A DNA stretch of 64,000 nucleotides from positions 1 through 64,000 of the forward strand of contig JAURVB010012660.1 of assembly GCA_033002965.1 (NCBI GenBank), read 5' to 3'. Below are positions 44,729 to 58,710 of the stretch, piece by piece. The notes under the pieces were generated by a model. It did not search any database and was not told the origin of the DNA. It saw only the letters and a program-made list of their open reading frames with translations. Numbering within the stretch: the first letter of the stretch is position 1; every line of letters begins with the position of its first letter. The position numbers and the translations under genes were made by a program. Source of the stretch: Piper betle. Lineage: Eukaryota; Streptophyta; Magnoliopsida; Piperales; Piperaceae.

Positions 44729-47700
44729 TCACACGTTTGTCTTTGCCCTTTTCATTCCCAGGCTGCTGTGGAAGGGAGAGGGAGAGGCAGAGCCAGACCT
44801 TTGGGAGCCTTCCTCACGCAATGTACCATTCAGAATTGCGAGCTCTCGCAGTTGCTGCTTCTTGAAGAAGTCATGAGATTCATCCTGGCAAAGCAGAAAA
44901 AAAAACTAAGAACAAAACAGGATTACCCACCAAATCTATGAAGCAGGTCTAACAGAGTTCACCACTTACCACTGGTTTCAGCAGTTCTTCAAGAACTTCT
45001 TGTGCCTGTATAAGGCGAGCATCAATAATATCTACTGGTAATTCGGCCTCAACCAGGATGTGCAGAGGCTCATTTAAGTGCTCATAACCTGGCTTCCCCC
45101 TCATCATCTCTTCCTGGTAAATAACAAATATCAAGGTGTTCAGGTCACTAATAAATTGCTTCAACAGAATCACATATCCTGACAAATGATGATTTTTTTA
45201 AAATCAAACAGTACAGATATAAACAAAAATACAGCATTTAATTTCAAATAAACAAATTTTCATAATTTCACCATATCTCACACTCTAGTATCAGGTGACC
45301 AAACCCCACTACAACCAAAAATACAGAACTCAGCATCCCAAACCGAAAATATTTCTTTCAGATTAACAAGCAGAATTATTTTTGTTCATGAATGACAAGA
45401 GGGCAACTACTACACAAATTTCTTCATCAGCAAGTACACATTGATGATTAAACGGGCTTTATACACCATGGATACAATTCTAACAATAATATCCAAACAA
45501 TTGAAGATCCCGCTCTTCATATATGTAGAATTAGCTTGGCAAGGTGTTCTTCTGAAATGAAAGATATGGTGTACGACCATTCACTTTAACAGTATGGTTT
45601 ATGTTCTACACAACAGCAAACTTTATTGACAGGATTTTATTAGATAATCACAAAAAATATCTTCATACTAATCAACATTGAACATTGAGAATACAATATT
45701 TACCCATTCTAAGTTGAGAGGTAAAGGCTTTTTTATTATCCATGAGATGCTAGTACATTTAGATCACAATAAAGTAGAAAAAGTCATACTCGAACAGGGT
45801 CTTTTATGCTTCCACGACCTCTGATTAAAACGCGACAATCTGTGCTAGCTTCCACACGTTTCAGAGAGTTACCTCTGGGTCCAAGGAGTCGCCCAACAAA
45901 GTTGAACTGCAAAAGATTAAAATTTTAGCCGTGTGTAAAGAAACTTTTTTATCATATGAAAAAAGGTGATTGTCTTAGGTACATACATTAGGATATTTAT
46001 CAACAGGAATATCCACCCTTATCACTTTTTAACTACCAGACCAGAGGAACTGCCTTGCGATCCCATCCAGCCATGGCCTGGTGATTGTAAAGGGCCCAAT
46101 CTCTGTAAATTACAAGTTAACATATTAATTATCGGATACAAGGAACAGATAAAAGACAAGATATGAACAAACATAAAATGATATATAAAATAAAGCTACG
46201 GAAACATTTTATAGCATCTGAATTCAGGAACATGAACCAGTGAACAATGTAAGATTTGGAGTCACTGAAATAGAAAACAATAACAGCAATATTGGGGACA
46301 TGAAGCATCAAGCTTTGTTCATATGGTAAAGCGACTCCTGATGTGCTAAAGACAAGTAACATGAGGCAGAAAACATAATTAAGAAAAAGACCAGCACAAG
46401 AGAAAATCATCTATCATATAATTTCAAACAAGGCTCTTTCAAGAAACATTTGCTGCATATTCTTTGCTATCAGGTAAGTGATAGAACTTGTCCATACTGA
46501 ACCAGACTCATTGTCCCAATCACACCTATCTAATTCGAAAACTTCATTTCAAGCACTCCCATTCAGCTCCTGTAGCACATCTTGAAGGAAACTCCATTGT
46601 GTTGGTGTTCCTTCTGTTATTCAATTAGTATGTATATATACAGAAAGTCTGAAAGCACTAAAGCATTGTATAAATTATAGTCAGTAATTAGCACTGAACT
46701 GTAAACACACAAATTCAGTTCCGCATTACCTTAAAGCTACAGAAGTCAGATATAAGAGATTAGATGGAGAGAAGAGTTATGTTAATAGTTAGCATCCGTA
46801 CTTCTGATTGAAATGTCGATGCCCAGCCGTTCAATTCGGATCCTCCATTTGAAAATATTCCTCCAGATGTCAGAGGGCTAGCTTGATCAAACCCAGAATG
46901 ATCTAAAACTGATGCATTCCCCAACAATGTGGTTACACGTATTATTTCTGCTCCAAAATGTCAATGCCAAGAATAACATGTATTTCGTTAGCATTGTTAA
47001 GAAATTAGTCATCACCAATGGAAGACAATGGGTTAATACCAAATTTATCTAACAGCATCCATCATAAAAATGTAAGGGAAATCATTTATGGAAATATGAG
47101 CTGGCAGCAACTAAACTGCATCACTCGTTAAGCCTAACTAAAAAAATTAATTTCTCCTCAGAAAAGCAAAAGAAATTTCACAAATGGACCTGTAGGACCG
47201 CGTAATTTCAAATTAACCTATTTCAAAAAGAACAACTTGTTATCATCCAAGTTCCATCTACAAACCAGCTCTTTCTAGATGGTCTAAAATAAATACCCTT
47301 CTCCAAAACTACACACTGTGAAAACATCAACAGGTTAGTATGTCCAATGTTTTACTCTTGGGCGTTATTTACACCTAAGAACATGTACTCTTTGCCATTG
47401 GTTTTGCTAAAATTGCATCTAGGGGGAAAACAGTTAGTGACACACACACACACACACACACACAATACTTGTCCGTAGACCAGAAAATTCACAAAGAATA
47501 AAAATTCAATTAATTTGACACATAAATACAAATGAAATGGAAAACCATACAACTTAGAATGAAAATTGAGTGATTCTCACACCCATGGCCGGATCAACTC
47601 GTGATAAGTACCTTTCAATTATCTTAACTAAAAACTTGAATTATTAACCTCTCCTAATCATGAAAATTAAGGAATTCAAACAAAATAAGCAGTACAGAAA

Positions 47701-48334
47701 TAGCAATGTAAGCCACACTAACAATCCATCACTCTAATCTATACATGGTCACAATAAGATCTAAAACCAACCACAACATTTACAGACAACAACTGAAAAT
47801 TTGAGTTATTAGCTATTCATAATGACAAAAAATTAAAACAAAATAAGCGGTTTAGAACTAGCAATCCAAGCATAGTTTCAATCTAACACTGGACTCAACA
47901 TGCACGGCCCCAATCAGATCTACAACCACCAAACAAGGTCCTACAACAGACTCAAAACCAAGTAACACGGGTCCACAACATCAACTAAACAAGCCACAGC
48001 AAAAGCGAGAACGAGATCGCAAACCCACCCTGGTTGAGCAAGCGGTAGCAGAGCGGGAGCACCGACGTGAAAGGCACAAGATTGTTGCGCTCCGCTAGCA
48101 GCTCCGACAAATACCTACAACCACCACAAAGAGCCCCAGCTCCTCATTCCACCACCAAAAACACAAGATCCAATACCAAACCGAACAAAGAAAACGAGCA
48201 TATCGAAAGGGGAGGGAAAGGGGGGTTTGTACTTCTCCTGATCGGAGAAGACGGCGGAGCGGATGCCGGAGAACTGCGGCGAGTGGGGCGCGGTGGAGGG
48301 GAGGGGAGTAGGCCATGTATCGACCGGAAGACAT
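44729..48334 (-). CDS. KH-domain (STAR/Quaking-like) RNA-binding protein, seven exons
   Basis: It resembles Arabidopsis At5g56140/At4g26480 and rice SPIN1, single-KH STAR-type RNA-binding proteins. Exons on the minus strand are 48,233-48,334, 48,029-48,114, 46,802-46,947, 45,987-46,102, 45,790-45,906, 44,970-45,113 and 44,729-44,884. The start reads [11 protein letters not shown]. Exon 2 encodes [20 protein letters not shown], followed by CYRLLNQ, the plant STAR N-terminal motif. Exon 5 holds the KH core with the [13 protein letters not shown] loop. Exon 6 has [20 protein letters not shown]. Exon 7 has [20 protein letters not shown] and ends GMKRAKTNV. The length is about 289 residues, normal for the family. 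Two frame breaks occur, both at short homopolymers: two C4 runs in exon 1 (plus-strand G runs 48,298-48,301 and 48,303-48,306) and an A5 run in exon 4 (plus-strand T 46,026-46,030). A (CA)n tract lies in intron 2. Confidence 0.9.
47440..47464. repeat. (AC)n microsatellite in KH-gene intron 2
   Basis: This is a run of about twelve AC units. Confidence 0.9.
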
Positions 48335-48450
48335 CTCCTCCGGCGGCAAACGTCGGTTCGTGGTCCAGATTTCCGTTTTCCGGCGAGATCGACGATCACG
48401 GCGGCGGCGGCGGCGGCGGCGGTCTGTGGTGGAGGGGAGGAGGGAAGTAA

Positions 48451-48458
48451 TATTTATA
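48451..48458 (-). promoter_or_regulatory. TATA box of the KH-domain gene
   Basis: The minus strand reads TATAAATA about 117 bp above the start codon. The sequence between is GC-rich with a (GCC)n tract, as in a short plant leader. Confidence 0.55.
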
Positions 48459-48459
48459 A

Positions 48460-50774
48460 GGGTGAGAGGGTAGCGGAAAAAGCGGAGGTGATTACCCGTT
48501 TACCCGCTATTGGGCAACCTGAGACGGACAATGGGCAGTTGGCCGGTTTTTGTTGAGGACCGCGTCGGTTAGAGCTTAAAAAAATCTGACTGGTTTGGGC
48601 AGTTTTTGTCATGATTTATTAATATCATTTTTTATCTTAGTGACTATTTATTAGGGTGATTTGTTTAGCTTAACAGTGGGCACAACATGGTATTAGATAT
48701 CTGAATATTCGTGTGTTGATGAACTTTGAGAGAAAATTTTTCTATTTTGAAGCAACATATATGGCAAACTTACTATATTTTTTGACGAGTTAAACAAGAA
48801 ATATTTTAAACTTAGTTTTAAACCATTGTTAAAAAATGGGTTTCAAGGCCACGCTAATCATGCAAAATTACGAGCATGTGTTTATTGCAAAATGACGTTC
48901 AGATTTTAGAACTCAAGTCTGGACGGACATTTAACTTTGGAAGGAAAGCTGTTCGTTCATACCTTCTTTTAACCTAATTTCTGCAAGAGTTTTTAATTCA
49001 ATGCAGCAACCGAAATCCATGATCAAATTAATCTAAAAATTGCTAGCCAAAAAATGTTGGGCCTGATTATACCTAAGTGCGATTTTTCAATTTTTTAATG
49101 AAAGGGGGAAGTATTCTTTTGGTTGCGGTGAAAACCTTCGGCTGAACATGGATGACCCAAAATTAGATTCTGGCTCCCACTCATTTGACACGGGGCGACC
49201 TTTTCCGCGAGACAAGTGCCACACGCACCAGGCCAGGCCAAATACGCCTGTACCTGGGCAATATCTACAGTTAAGTATAAATGACGTAGGGCAAGGGAGT
49301 CAGCACCCGTGACCGGCGGTTATCACGGTTGCACCGTGAGATGCAAGGGGAATGCGGTGCTCTTGAAGGATGAGATGTGGCCGCCAGCCCTTACGCAGCT
49401 GCGGTCATCCCATGCACCACCCTGTAAAGTTGGTAGGCGTTGGTACGCCTTGCTTAATACTTCAAGTCTTCAACAAAGGGAAAGATAGGAACCCCAAGAT
49501 GGTCTGTTGTTACAAATGAATGCCATCTTGTATTGTGAGTTTTTGACAGGTAAATTTTCATTATGAGCAAGAGAGCATGCAGTTGAGATATGAACTTTCA
49601 CAATAATTCATACCAAATATTACCACTTACCACAGTCCACTAATGAGCAAAAGAGCAGGATAATTGAAAGAGAAAACTAGCTACCACAATTACCCATGCC
49701 AAATATTACCACTAAACACATTTCGCAGATAACCATCCATCTTAATTTACTTCTTCAGCCTTATCCCGAAATGGGGTTGGAGAAATAAATTCTATTTTGC
49801 CATTTCACACGATTATAAACTATACCAAAGCTCAATCAATTCATTGTGCAATGCTAGAATAAAATTTAGAAAAATAGAAGGAAAACAGCATTTAACTAAA
49901 TAGAGCTGTTTCCAACAGGAAATAAGCACCAAGAAGTAAGATCACATGTGGTACAAAACAATCGCAAACATGGCAATCATATAGAATTACCATTCCACAT
50001 AGTGATGCTAAAGAATATTTCCCTAAACTTTGCAAGCCAACGCACAGAAGCAGAAAAAACACATAATACACTCAGGCACGATACAAACTAGTTACCTTTT
50101 TTCGAATTCAATGTTACAATAAATATACTCAACCTCAGTAAAGATATAAAGATACAAAAAACACATAAAAATCATAATTAAACTTTGGGGACACTGCCCC
50201 ATACCCCTGGCGGGTACTCTAATGGACCGAGGTGAAATCCTAAAGTAATCCAAGTACCCAAAAAACAATATCCGGATGGCTACTACATTAACATCAATTG
50301 CCCCAAGACAAAGAAGCCTTAAACAAGACAAGAGAGCTTCAATACACGCTAAATAAGAATAATGTCAACAGCCATCAGCTAGAATGTCAACCAGTAAGAA
50401 GTAAAAACTATCAAAGTTGTATATTTAGAGTTATGATGTCCAAGTTACTGTTTTTGCGTGGGCAAGTAATGGACCTTACTGTTTAAGATGTACAGTATCT
50501 ATAAATACAATTACATTCTAGTACAACATGCTCTATATAAATTTATGATTTCTTCCTCCTTGACTATGTGTATTTGTACAACATATTTGTCTGAGCTGAA
50601 ACAGCTATGTTATGCATGAATATTGGATACCGATGATTTCTTTTTCGGTAATATGTTCAACTTTACAATTTCCCTTTTGGACTGTTTTATCTAATGAGCA
50701 TTTCCTCAAGGGTTTCTTTGATCAAGATGTCGCACAGAACCAACACTCATCAGTAGGAGATTGAACCTCACCAC
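48460..50774. other. Intergenic region between KH gene and ARP8
   Basis: The stretch holds the KH promoter at its left edge and the ARP8 3' UTR at its right edge. A GC-rich island at about 49,185-49,460 (phrases GACCGGCGGTTATCACGGTT, ATGTGGCCGCCAGCCCTTAC) stands out from AT-rich surroundings. It has no long frame and is unidentified, possibly a transposon fragment. Confidence 0.4.
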
Positions 50775-53700
50775 TCACCAGGAACCCATGAAGAACGCAT
50801 TCCTCCGTGCCCTCTGACGGAACTGCTTCTTGGTAACACACCATTTATCATTGAAGGTGGTGACCTGTATCTCCATCATAACATAACATAACAACACATG
50901 ATACATATTTTACAGCTCAGTAAAAACATTGACCAATTGCAGAAGCAAACGAGAACAATCGTGCACAATAATTGAGAACAAGTATCAGAAATCTTATTTA
51001 TTTTTGTGATTAACATTAACAATGGTTTTATAACCACTATGCCATGTAGCACAGGCAGCAATATGAAAATTATTATGATGACATATAACTGCCACGGCTA
51101 CAAAATAGTGGCCAGTGTTAACTGAATATAAACCATCCATGGTTTAAGATTATACATCTTTCAAGCGGTTCTTAAGGGAAAAAAGTTGAAAATATTAGGA
51201 AGAGGAATGTAAAGTTTCAAATTTAGTTTGCTGCTGTAATGGGTGGTTGTATTTATAAATATCAAGCATAACATTTTCAGCCAATGTATTTCACAATCTG
51301 CAAATTAGTATAAACTATGAGATGAAATCCAAAATTCCAAAGGTACCCAATTTAAACCTGAACAATCACAGGTTAGATTTACTCTTCGTATAGTATTATT
51401 TTCAATATGCAGCTCACGTATGACCCACCAAAGTTCACACTCTACTGCTTGATCCCTTGCATTGCTGGCCCCCAGCTGGGATAAAGGAAGGCAGTATCAA
51501 CATAGCGGAATCTGGTCATCAAAACATTGTCATTTATTTCTCATATGGATCCTAGGCCATCATCTGACGGAATAGGATTCATGGCTGCCCATGATTAGGT
51601 AATTATGGCTAAAAAAATCTAGTGACAGCTGCATAACCATAGCATATTTTCAACATTCATGCCTACTTGAATCATAATCTTACATTGGCAACAATCTTTG
51701 CTCCAAACCAGGCTGAATGAGGCCCATGTAGAGGAGGGATAACTTTAACTCCTTCAGCCAAAGATGGAGGAAGATATTTGCAAAGTTCTTTCTCCAGTCT
51801 TTCTGAAACAACCGACACCATTTGTTCAAGTGAGAGATGCGCATCCATTGCAAAGTTTCAAAATGAAAAAAATAAACATCAAACCTATAACAAATAATCT
51901 TAGAAAGCATTTTCAGCTCAAATAGATGACCAATTCAAACCTTTCTCCCAATTCAACTTATAACATGATGCACTAATATCCTGATTACAATAGACAATCA
52001 GACTCTTCTGTAACATATACGTCATTTAAAGAATTATAGTACCTTAAGTGTCATAGAAATAGCACCCACCATAGTCTTCATTTTCATTGTTTAAAAAATA
52101 CAAGGCATTTACCATTTTGATGAATCACATAGTTTCTTCTAATATTTGAATAAAATAAAAGCCGCAATGCATGTATGACAAAATGGATAACCAGGAATAT
52201 GAGAACAAGAACCTGGAAGGCCAGGTAAACAAGATGTGCCACCCGCTAAAATAATGGTCTTGAACCATGCATCGTCAGCAAAAAGCCCTCCAGATGCGCA
52301 ATGATCCATACAAAGTGCCACTGCCTGATGCAAACCCATTGCACGCCTAATAATCATTTAAATAAAAATGCTAATCACCAGAATGTTTACAGTAAACAAC
52401 AGTGTATTCAATAAGATAAGTTTTTCTTATTAGAATGAAAAAACACTTACACTCCACCAATTTGCGGCTTGAAAAGGATCTCTGCAGTTTCAAATCTTTC
52501 CTTTGACAAAGTGAAACTACCTTGACCAGGAATTTCAAATGACGATCTTGTATTTTTTGATAATTCAGCTTCATAATCAGAAGCTATGTAGCATAAGTTC
52601 TGTAGAATACAAATCACCATATAAACTCATTCCTGGGAAACATGGCAAAATATTGGTAAATAATTATGTGCAAGTGTTAAGTAACAAGGGACATTGAAAT
52701 TCTTTGAGTGTTACTTCTAGGTAGAAAATTATTACCATAATTATGAATCCAATTTTGCAATAAAATGTTACTTGATCAAACCCAAAAATGAGGAATCAAA
52801 ACCATAAAGGAATTGGTACAGAGATTTTATTTTGGAAGTACACCATTGGTTTATTATGCAAGAATCAAATACTGTTGAATATTGATTCATCAACAAACAA
52901 TACTACAAACACACAATGTTAATTTACAATAGACTAGGTCAGCACATTAGATTTGGCAAATCAATTTTCAGAATGCAAAACCAATTAAGTACTATTTTAG
53001 TCTAAAAGACTAGGGGAAAGAAGACATTTTTAAGCTTTAAAATATGTGGACAATAAAAAATCATGAGATCATAGAAAAACCTCTTTTAAAGTGCGAACAG
53101 TGTACAAAGATTCAAAGTTGATGCCTCTCTGTTGCATTTGTTGCCTAAGAAAACCTGTAAGCATGAGACCACCTTGACCCACAGTTTCCACCCCTATCTC
53201 TCGCATTACTTTTCCTCTGAAAACTGTTTCACACCATTTGCACAAAGGAAGCAAGTATAACTTAGAAATTTGTGAACTAGAAGTAAGATCAGAAAGTTGA
53301 TTTCACAGAAAAAAAAGCATTAATTTCTAGAATTATGATCATTTAACTTGATTCATCTGGATTCTGGACAATGACTGGATCATGCCAGCTTACTTAGTTT
53401 AATTTTTTAATTTAAAACAAAAAGAAAGATAGTTAACCTTGATGGCATTATAAGTAAATACGTTTTTTAAGAAGATGGATTCAATGTAAATTAAATAGGT
53501 AAGGACTAACAACTTACTTGGAACCACTGATGTGACATTGAAACCAATGTTGAGCACAATGCCTGAAGTTCTTCTTGCAGCAAATAAAGCCAATACTGCC
53601 TACAGGAAATTGGTACAAAATTCACAGAAAACACTAGTTATATCAAATAATAAACGCACAAAGAAAAAGAGACTTGGACACCTAAGAAAATCTGATACAT

Positions 53701-56314
53701 GAATCACTGTCTCCCAGTAGCCTAAGATGAATCAACTCATCAGAATGATGAACACAAAATTAACAAGCAGCAAAGAAGTAAAGCAAAATATTTTAGCAAA
53801 AATCATTCAAATCATGGACATGGTAGATGCTTGCAAGAAAACAACACCATAGACATGGAACTGAATCATTCACAGAAAAAAAAAGACATTTTTACTTTGC
53901 CAAGAAGGGCAATGGATTAAAAAATTGCTACTATTTTCTCGGACAAGCCTCATATTTGAACGTAAGAGCAACTAATGTCAAAAAGAGTATATGGGTAATA
54001 TGATCTCTAGGATTTGGAAGGCCAATAGTGTCATTAGATATAAACAGTTAAAGGGGGACATACTTGATCAATTGCACAGACAGAAGGAACGTTCATGTCA
54101 AATAGAACAGAGTACATAGCATCTTTTAGCTGCCTTCTAGATGCCTTTGCAGAATCTGTATCTGGAATGAAGAAACAATGAACATTAAACATTGTGTGTC
54201 AGGAGTGCAATCCATCTAGCAAGATAGAGAATGGGTTTCTTGCTCGCAGCTCACACTTATGCATAAAGATTTACTAAGAGAAGCTCTGTGCCACTAACCA
54301 TCAGAATGACATATCGGAATAGACAGAATAACAGGCTGCGTCGACGGTTTGACTTGCATCCTATATAAAACAAATGACGGTTCTAGTCAACGTCTGCAAT
54401 AACAGTATTGACTGGATAATATTTAAAAAATGGTTTGATTTATGACTTTGGAAAAGTGTAGTAGAACATATAACTTAGAAAATACATAATGCAAACAAGC
54501 TCAGATAAAAAATATCAACTGCAGACTACACAAATAAACGAACCTGCTAAAAATAGTGACAAAAAAGTGACGTAACCTCATATATATAGGAGATTGAATG
54601 TTACCAAACTCCTGCATCAAAGAGATAGTTAGAGAATGTACATATTTTTTCTGCGAGAAAGGGAGGAAGAGTCAAATTCATATAGCAAAATAAAAGAACA
54701 ATGCAACATTTTCTACCCATCATAAACAAAATGGGGGGAAACTCACCACAAAAGTGGAACAATGACCAGATGGGCCTGAAAATTTGCTCCATCCATATTT
54801 GCAGTAGCCAGATCCACCTGTATGCATAAATAAACGCCATAGTAAACTGACTGAAAGTAATGCTATGCAGAAGAGTATGAATTTTATAAACTTTTATTCA
54901 ATGTTTAAGATGGTTAATTCCAAACAATTGTGCCATATCACTACAAGAAATCACATTAATAACTACAGAGTAGTCCAAATTTAATTGGTTCAGAATTACA
55001 AAGAAAGCAGTCATCTGTCAAGAAACATGTAGAGAAATACCAGCTCGAAAAGTACAATTGAAACAAAAAAGGGTAAGCATCGCAAGGCCAAGCTGCTCAC
55101 CGTCAATAATGACAGAACCAGTTTGCTGTACTTGTTGGCCATATGTATGCATCAAGGAAAAATGTGGAGGAGATGGATGATAACTCCTGTCATACAAATC
55201 CAAACAGTGCTGCAATTAGCGTCAACAATATTATGACAAACTTGTCATACATCGTGCTAATGAAAACAAATAAAAGAGCCAATTCTAAATAAATGAAAAG
55301 AGTAGTTCAAAAAGGCTTTAGTCAACCATATCCTTCTATGCCCTTGTTCATTTCCCTAAAGACTGGACGAGTTGGACTCCTAGATTTACATTACTGCTCT
55401 TTACTATTGAGTAGACTACTTTCTCTAATTAAAACCCCATTGAAGCAATGCCCTCGTAAAGCAATACAACCATACAGCTAAAATTGCTAAATTATAGTTT
55501 TATAACGCCGACATTCTCAAATCAGTAGCTCAATTTGTCAAATGAAATTTATGAACTCATAATCTAGATGATTTAGCTATTTTAAGTACAAACTCATCTA
55601 TAATATAGACAACGATTATCTCTAATTTGAACATAACCCAGTAATAGTAATTGAGCGTAATTTAAATGAAAAAAGAAATAACTTAAAAAAAGGGTGAGCA
55701 CTACACAGCTAAATTAACACGATAAACGAAGTCAGAATATAGATGTCCATTATCTCGAATTTGAGTATAACCTAGTAGTGATTGAAAGCAATTTAAACGA
55801 ATAAGCGTTGTTAGAAGAGGAAGATAAGCTTAATCACGATCATCTCAAATTTTTGGGACTAGAGATTGAATGCAATTTAGACAGCCAGAACATATAGCTA
55901 ATTTAAGTTCAAATTGGAAGAGTCCGGAGTGCAAGCAACATGAAAAACGAGGTTAAAAGAAGGAAGATAAGCTCACAGAAGCGGGTAGCCAGATCTCAAA
56001 TTCTTCTCCGCAAACACAATCGATTCCCAGGACTCGACATTCTCGCTCCGAATGAAGTGAATCCAGAGCCGATCGTCCTCCACAAGAGCCCTCCACGCCT
56101 TGCACACCAGCCCCGCCCTCGCGGCGTCCTTGGGCCCCAAGCACTTCAAAACCTGCAGCAAGATATCCGCCGGCAGCTGGTCGAACAATCCGGCCGACGG
56201 CGACGTGGGCGGCAGCTGACTCTCCAGCTCCGACGAGGGAACTCCGGTGCAGGTGGCCGACCCCGAGCGGCTCGACACCGTCTCCCACACCTTCCTCAAC
56301 AGCCTCGCGATCAT
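50775..56314 (-). CDS. ARP8: Actin-related protein 8 (F-box + actin-like), twelve exons
   Basis: ARP8 is a plant-specific protein joining an N-terminal F-box to an actin-fold domain; F-boxes usually bind SKP1 in SCF ubiquitin ligases. Minus-strand exons are 55,977-56,314, 55,101-55,209, 54,747-54,817, 54,544-54,611, 54,299-54,360, 54,064-54,161, 53,518-53,599, 53,081-53,223, 52,451-52,599, 52,213-52,346, 51,684-51,802 and 50,775-50,864, about 487 residues. The F-box is LFDQLPADILLQVLKCLGPK at residues 43-62, continuing LVCKAW. Actin-type blocks follow: GSVIIDGGSGYCKYGW, EFGNIQSPIYMRLRHFF, RRTSGIVLNIGF, EIGVETVGQGG and TIILAGGTSCLPGLP. It ends CVTKKQFRQRARRNAFFMGS plus W. Phases agree at every junction except exon 1/2, where one base appears missing at the acceptor (GCAG|CAC, 55,210). 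That is a possible GG contraction or a misplaced junction. Confidence 0.92.
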
Positions 56315-56334
56315 TCACGCAGACTAGTAGAGTG

Positions 56335-56639
56335 ATTTGATTGTAGCTCGACGCAACAACCGGTCTTTACGTCAATCAAATCAATCGGTTTTGGTTGTTT
56401 CTCAACGACATTGGAACCAACACAGAGGAGTGGTGGCCGTGCTGGTTGGGTGGCGACGGATTTCCCGGTGAGGAGGGAACTGCGGGATTGGGTGGGGAGG
56501 GGGTGGCGGCGGGGCCGCGTGGCGGGGATTGGGCGGTCGCACGTGACGGACGAACACGTGAAGATACATATGCATGCAGGTGGAAGGTGGAAGGTGGTTG
56601 GTACTTGCTCCACCAAAGCTGTATTACTATTAATTTTCA

Positions 56640-56678
<39 letters not shown>

Positions 56679-57024
56679 TTATTGTGAAATTTTTTTTTTA
56701 ACGTTTTTGAATTATTTTTAGTGGGTCCTATTAAATGAAATTTATATGTAAGACGATCATAATTTTTTTTTTACATTAGTATAACCTAATTTTATATTTT
56801 CTAAAAATGTATTAGTTCATAGATATTTTAAAACTAATTTTTATTATAATTATTTTAATAATTAAAATAAAACGGTTAAAAGTATTAAATTGTGTTAAAA
56901 TTTTATAATTATTCTTATTATTTATTTTCTATTTATTACATGGATTTTGAGTAATGAGACTTATTAAATCACTCCAAATAAAAATTATAGCTCGTATAAA
57001 TTATATAACATACAACTCTTGTAT
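56335..57024. other. ARP8 upstream region, AT-rich
   Basis: A GC-rich leader/promoter segment (about 56,400-56,560) is followed by a (TA)n tract (56,646-56,672) and AT-rich DNA. Overlapping short frames in the GC-rich part show no domain. Confidence 0.45.
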
Positions 57025-57029
57025 ATGCT

Positions 57030-58671
57030 TGTAAAACCCTAATTTCGGCGTAGGGTTTTACTCATGTGTAGGTTGTCTGGTTTGAACTAGTTTCGAGTAA
57101 GTTTGAGCGAACTCGAACTAAAAAAATTTAAGAACATAAATATGAGGCCTATATGGCCATATGAGTAAGTTATGGAGGTTGATTATATCCGACATGCATA
57201 TTATAATTTCAATTATGATAGAGTAGACCATGAGTTATCATTGTATACACGAGGTATACATATGATTTTTTTTATTAGTTAGCAAGGATTTTAAGCCTCG
57301 ATCTATGTCATTGCAATGTTTAGTATTTGTTTGAGATTTTTTAGGTATTTCATTTACATGCAAGTATAGGAATTTTGGATCATCAGATTGTGTCCTTGTG
57401 GGCCCAGCTTGATTGAGTTCAGGGTTCGAGGCACATTTAGCCTTCTTGCCTCGATTCCAGTATATAGAGTCACTTTTAGGATTCGAGTCAGTTTCGACTT
57501 TCGACGGACTCAATCCGAGCTTTCTGTCCAGAGGTATATTGCATATACCTATATGTGGGCCCTATTAGATTATGAATTGTTGGATGTTCATATCGTGCCA
57601 CATGGCAAGATCTGAGCCATCCACGTCAACCCTAGTTTTCTCCCATTTATATTTCAAACATTTCCATTGATTTTCAGATTTCCACCATTATCGCCGCCAC
57701 CTCTTTGTCACGACGCCGACGCCCCAGCCCCTCCTCCGACCACCAGATCAGTACGGCCGTGAGCACCTCACGGTCGACTATTGGTCCATACCCATCGTCA
57801 CCATCGACGCTGCCGCATTCACCTTCAGCGATCGAGTTTTTATCACTGTTCATCACCGCCGCCGCCACTCTTTCGGGCCTATTCCGGTGCCGGTGAGCCA
57901 CCTCCGGCCAGTCCGATCACCCACACAGCTTCATTCACTGAGATCTTCATTTTAAGACAACCCACGACGACCGTCGCGACTGTAATCTGCCCCCTTTCCT
58001 TCTGTTTTCCGACCAGCCAGTGGCCGGGCTCCACCGACCACCACCACCAACATGCTCCTCATCGCATGGGCCGTCGATCCTAACCGGCAACGACACCAGC
58101 AGTGCCGTCGTCGGCATTTTTCGGTGACAGGCAACGGTTGTCCTGTCTAGCCTGTTTGCCCGTGTCATGTCTGCCTGCCCACGCTCGAGTCCACCTGACC
58201 ACGTTCGCGTCCGCCTACCTACGTTTGCATCCACCTAGTCGTGTCCAAGTTTGCCAATCTGAGCCCGTGTCCATGTCCATTAGTCCAGACCAGCCTAACC
58301 GACCTAGCCCATCCCAACAATTTATTTAACTCAGACCAAGTTGCATATTCACATGATTTAGCATAATTGGATGTTATGATTATTTTTATTTATTTATTTA
58401 TTTATTCATTATTATATATTTATTTTTATTTATATGTTTGTCATATATCATGATTGTTTACATGATTATTTGTTAGTATTAATATTATATTTACTTATGA
58501 ATATTAGTCTTATTATGTTTACTAAATTGTATATATTTATTTATTTATTTGTTCATTATGTGTATGCTATTATGCATTTGTATTTAATTATGTATTCTTG
58601 TATTGTATGACTATGATATTATTAATATTCATGATTAATGAGTATTCACTATTTATTTATTTATTAAATTA

Positions 58672-58710
<39 letters not shown>

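Noticed and set aside
51420..51490. Extra ARP8 exon (frame starting LGASNARDQAVECE after CCCAG)
   Set aside because: Exon 11 and exon 12 already join in phase and reproduce the ARP8 C-terminus; inserting this segment would disrupt it.
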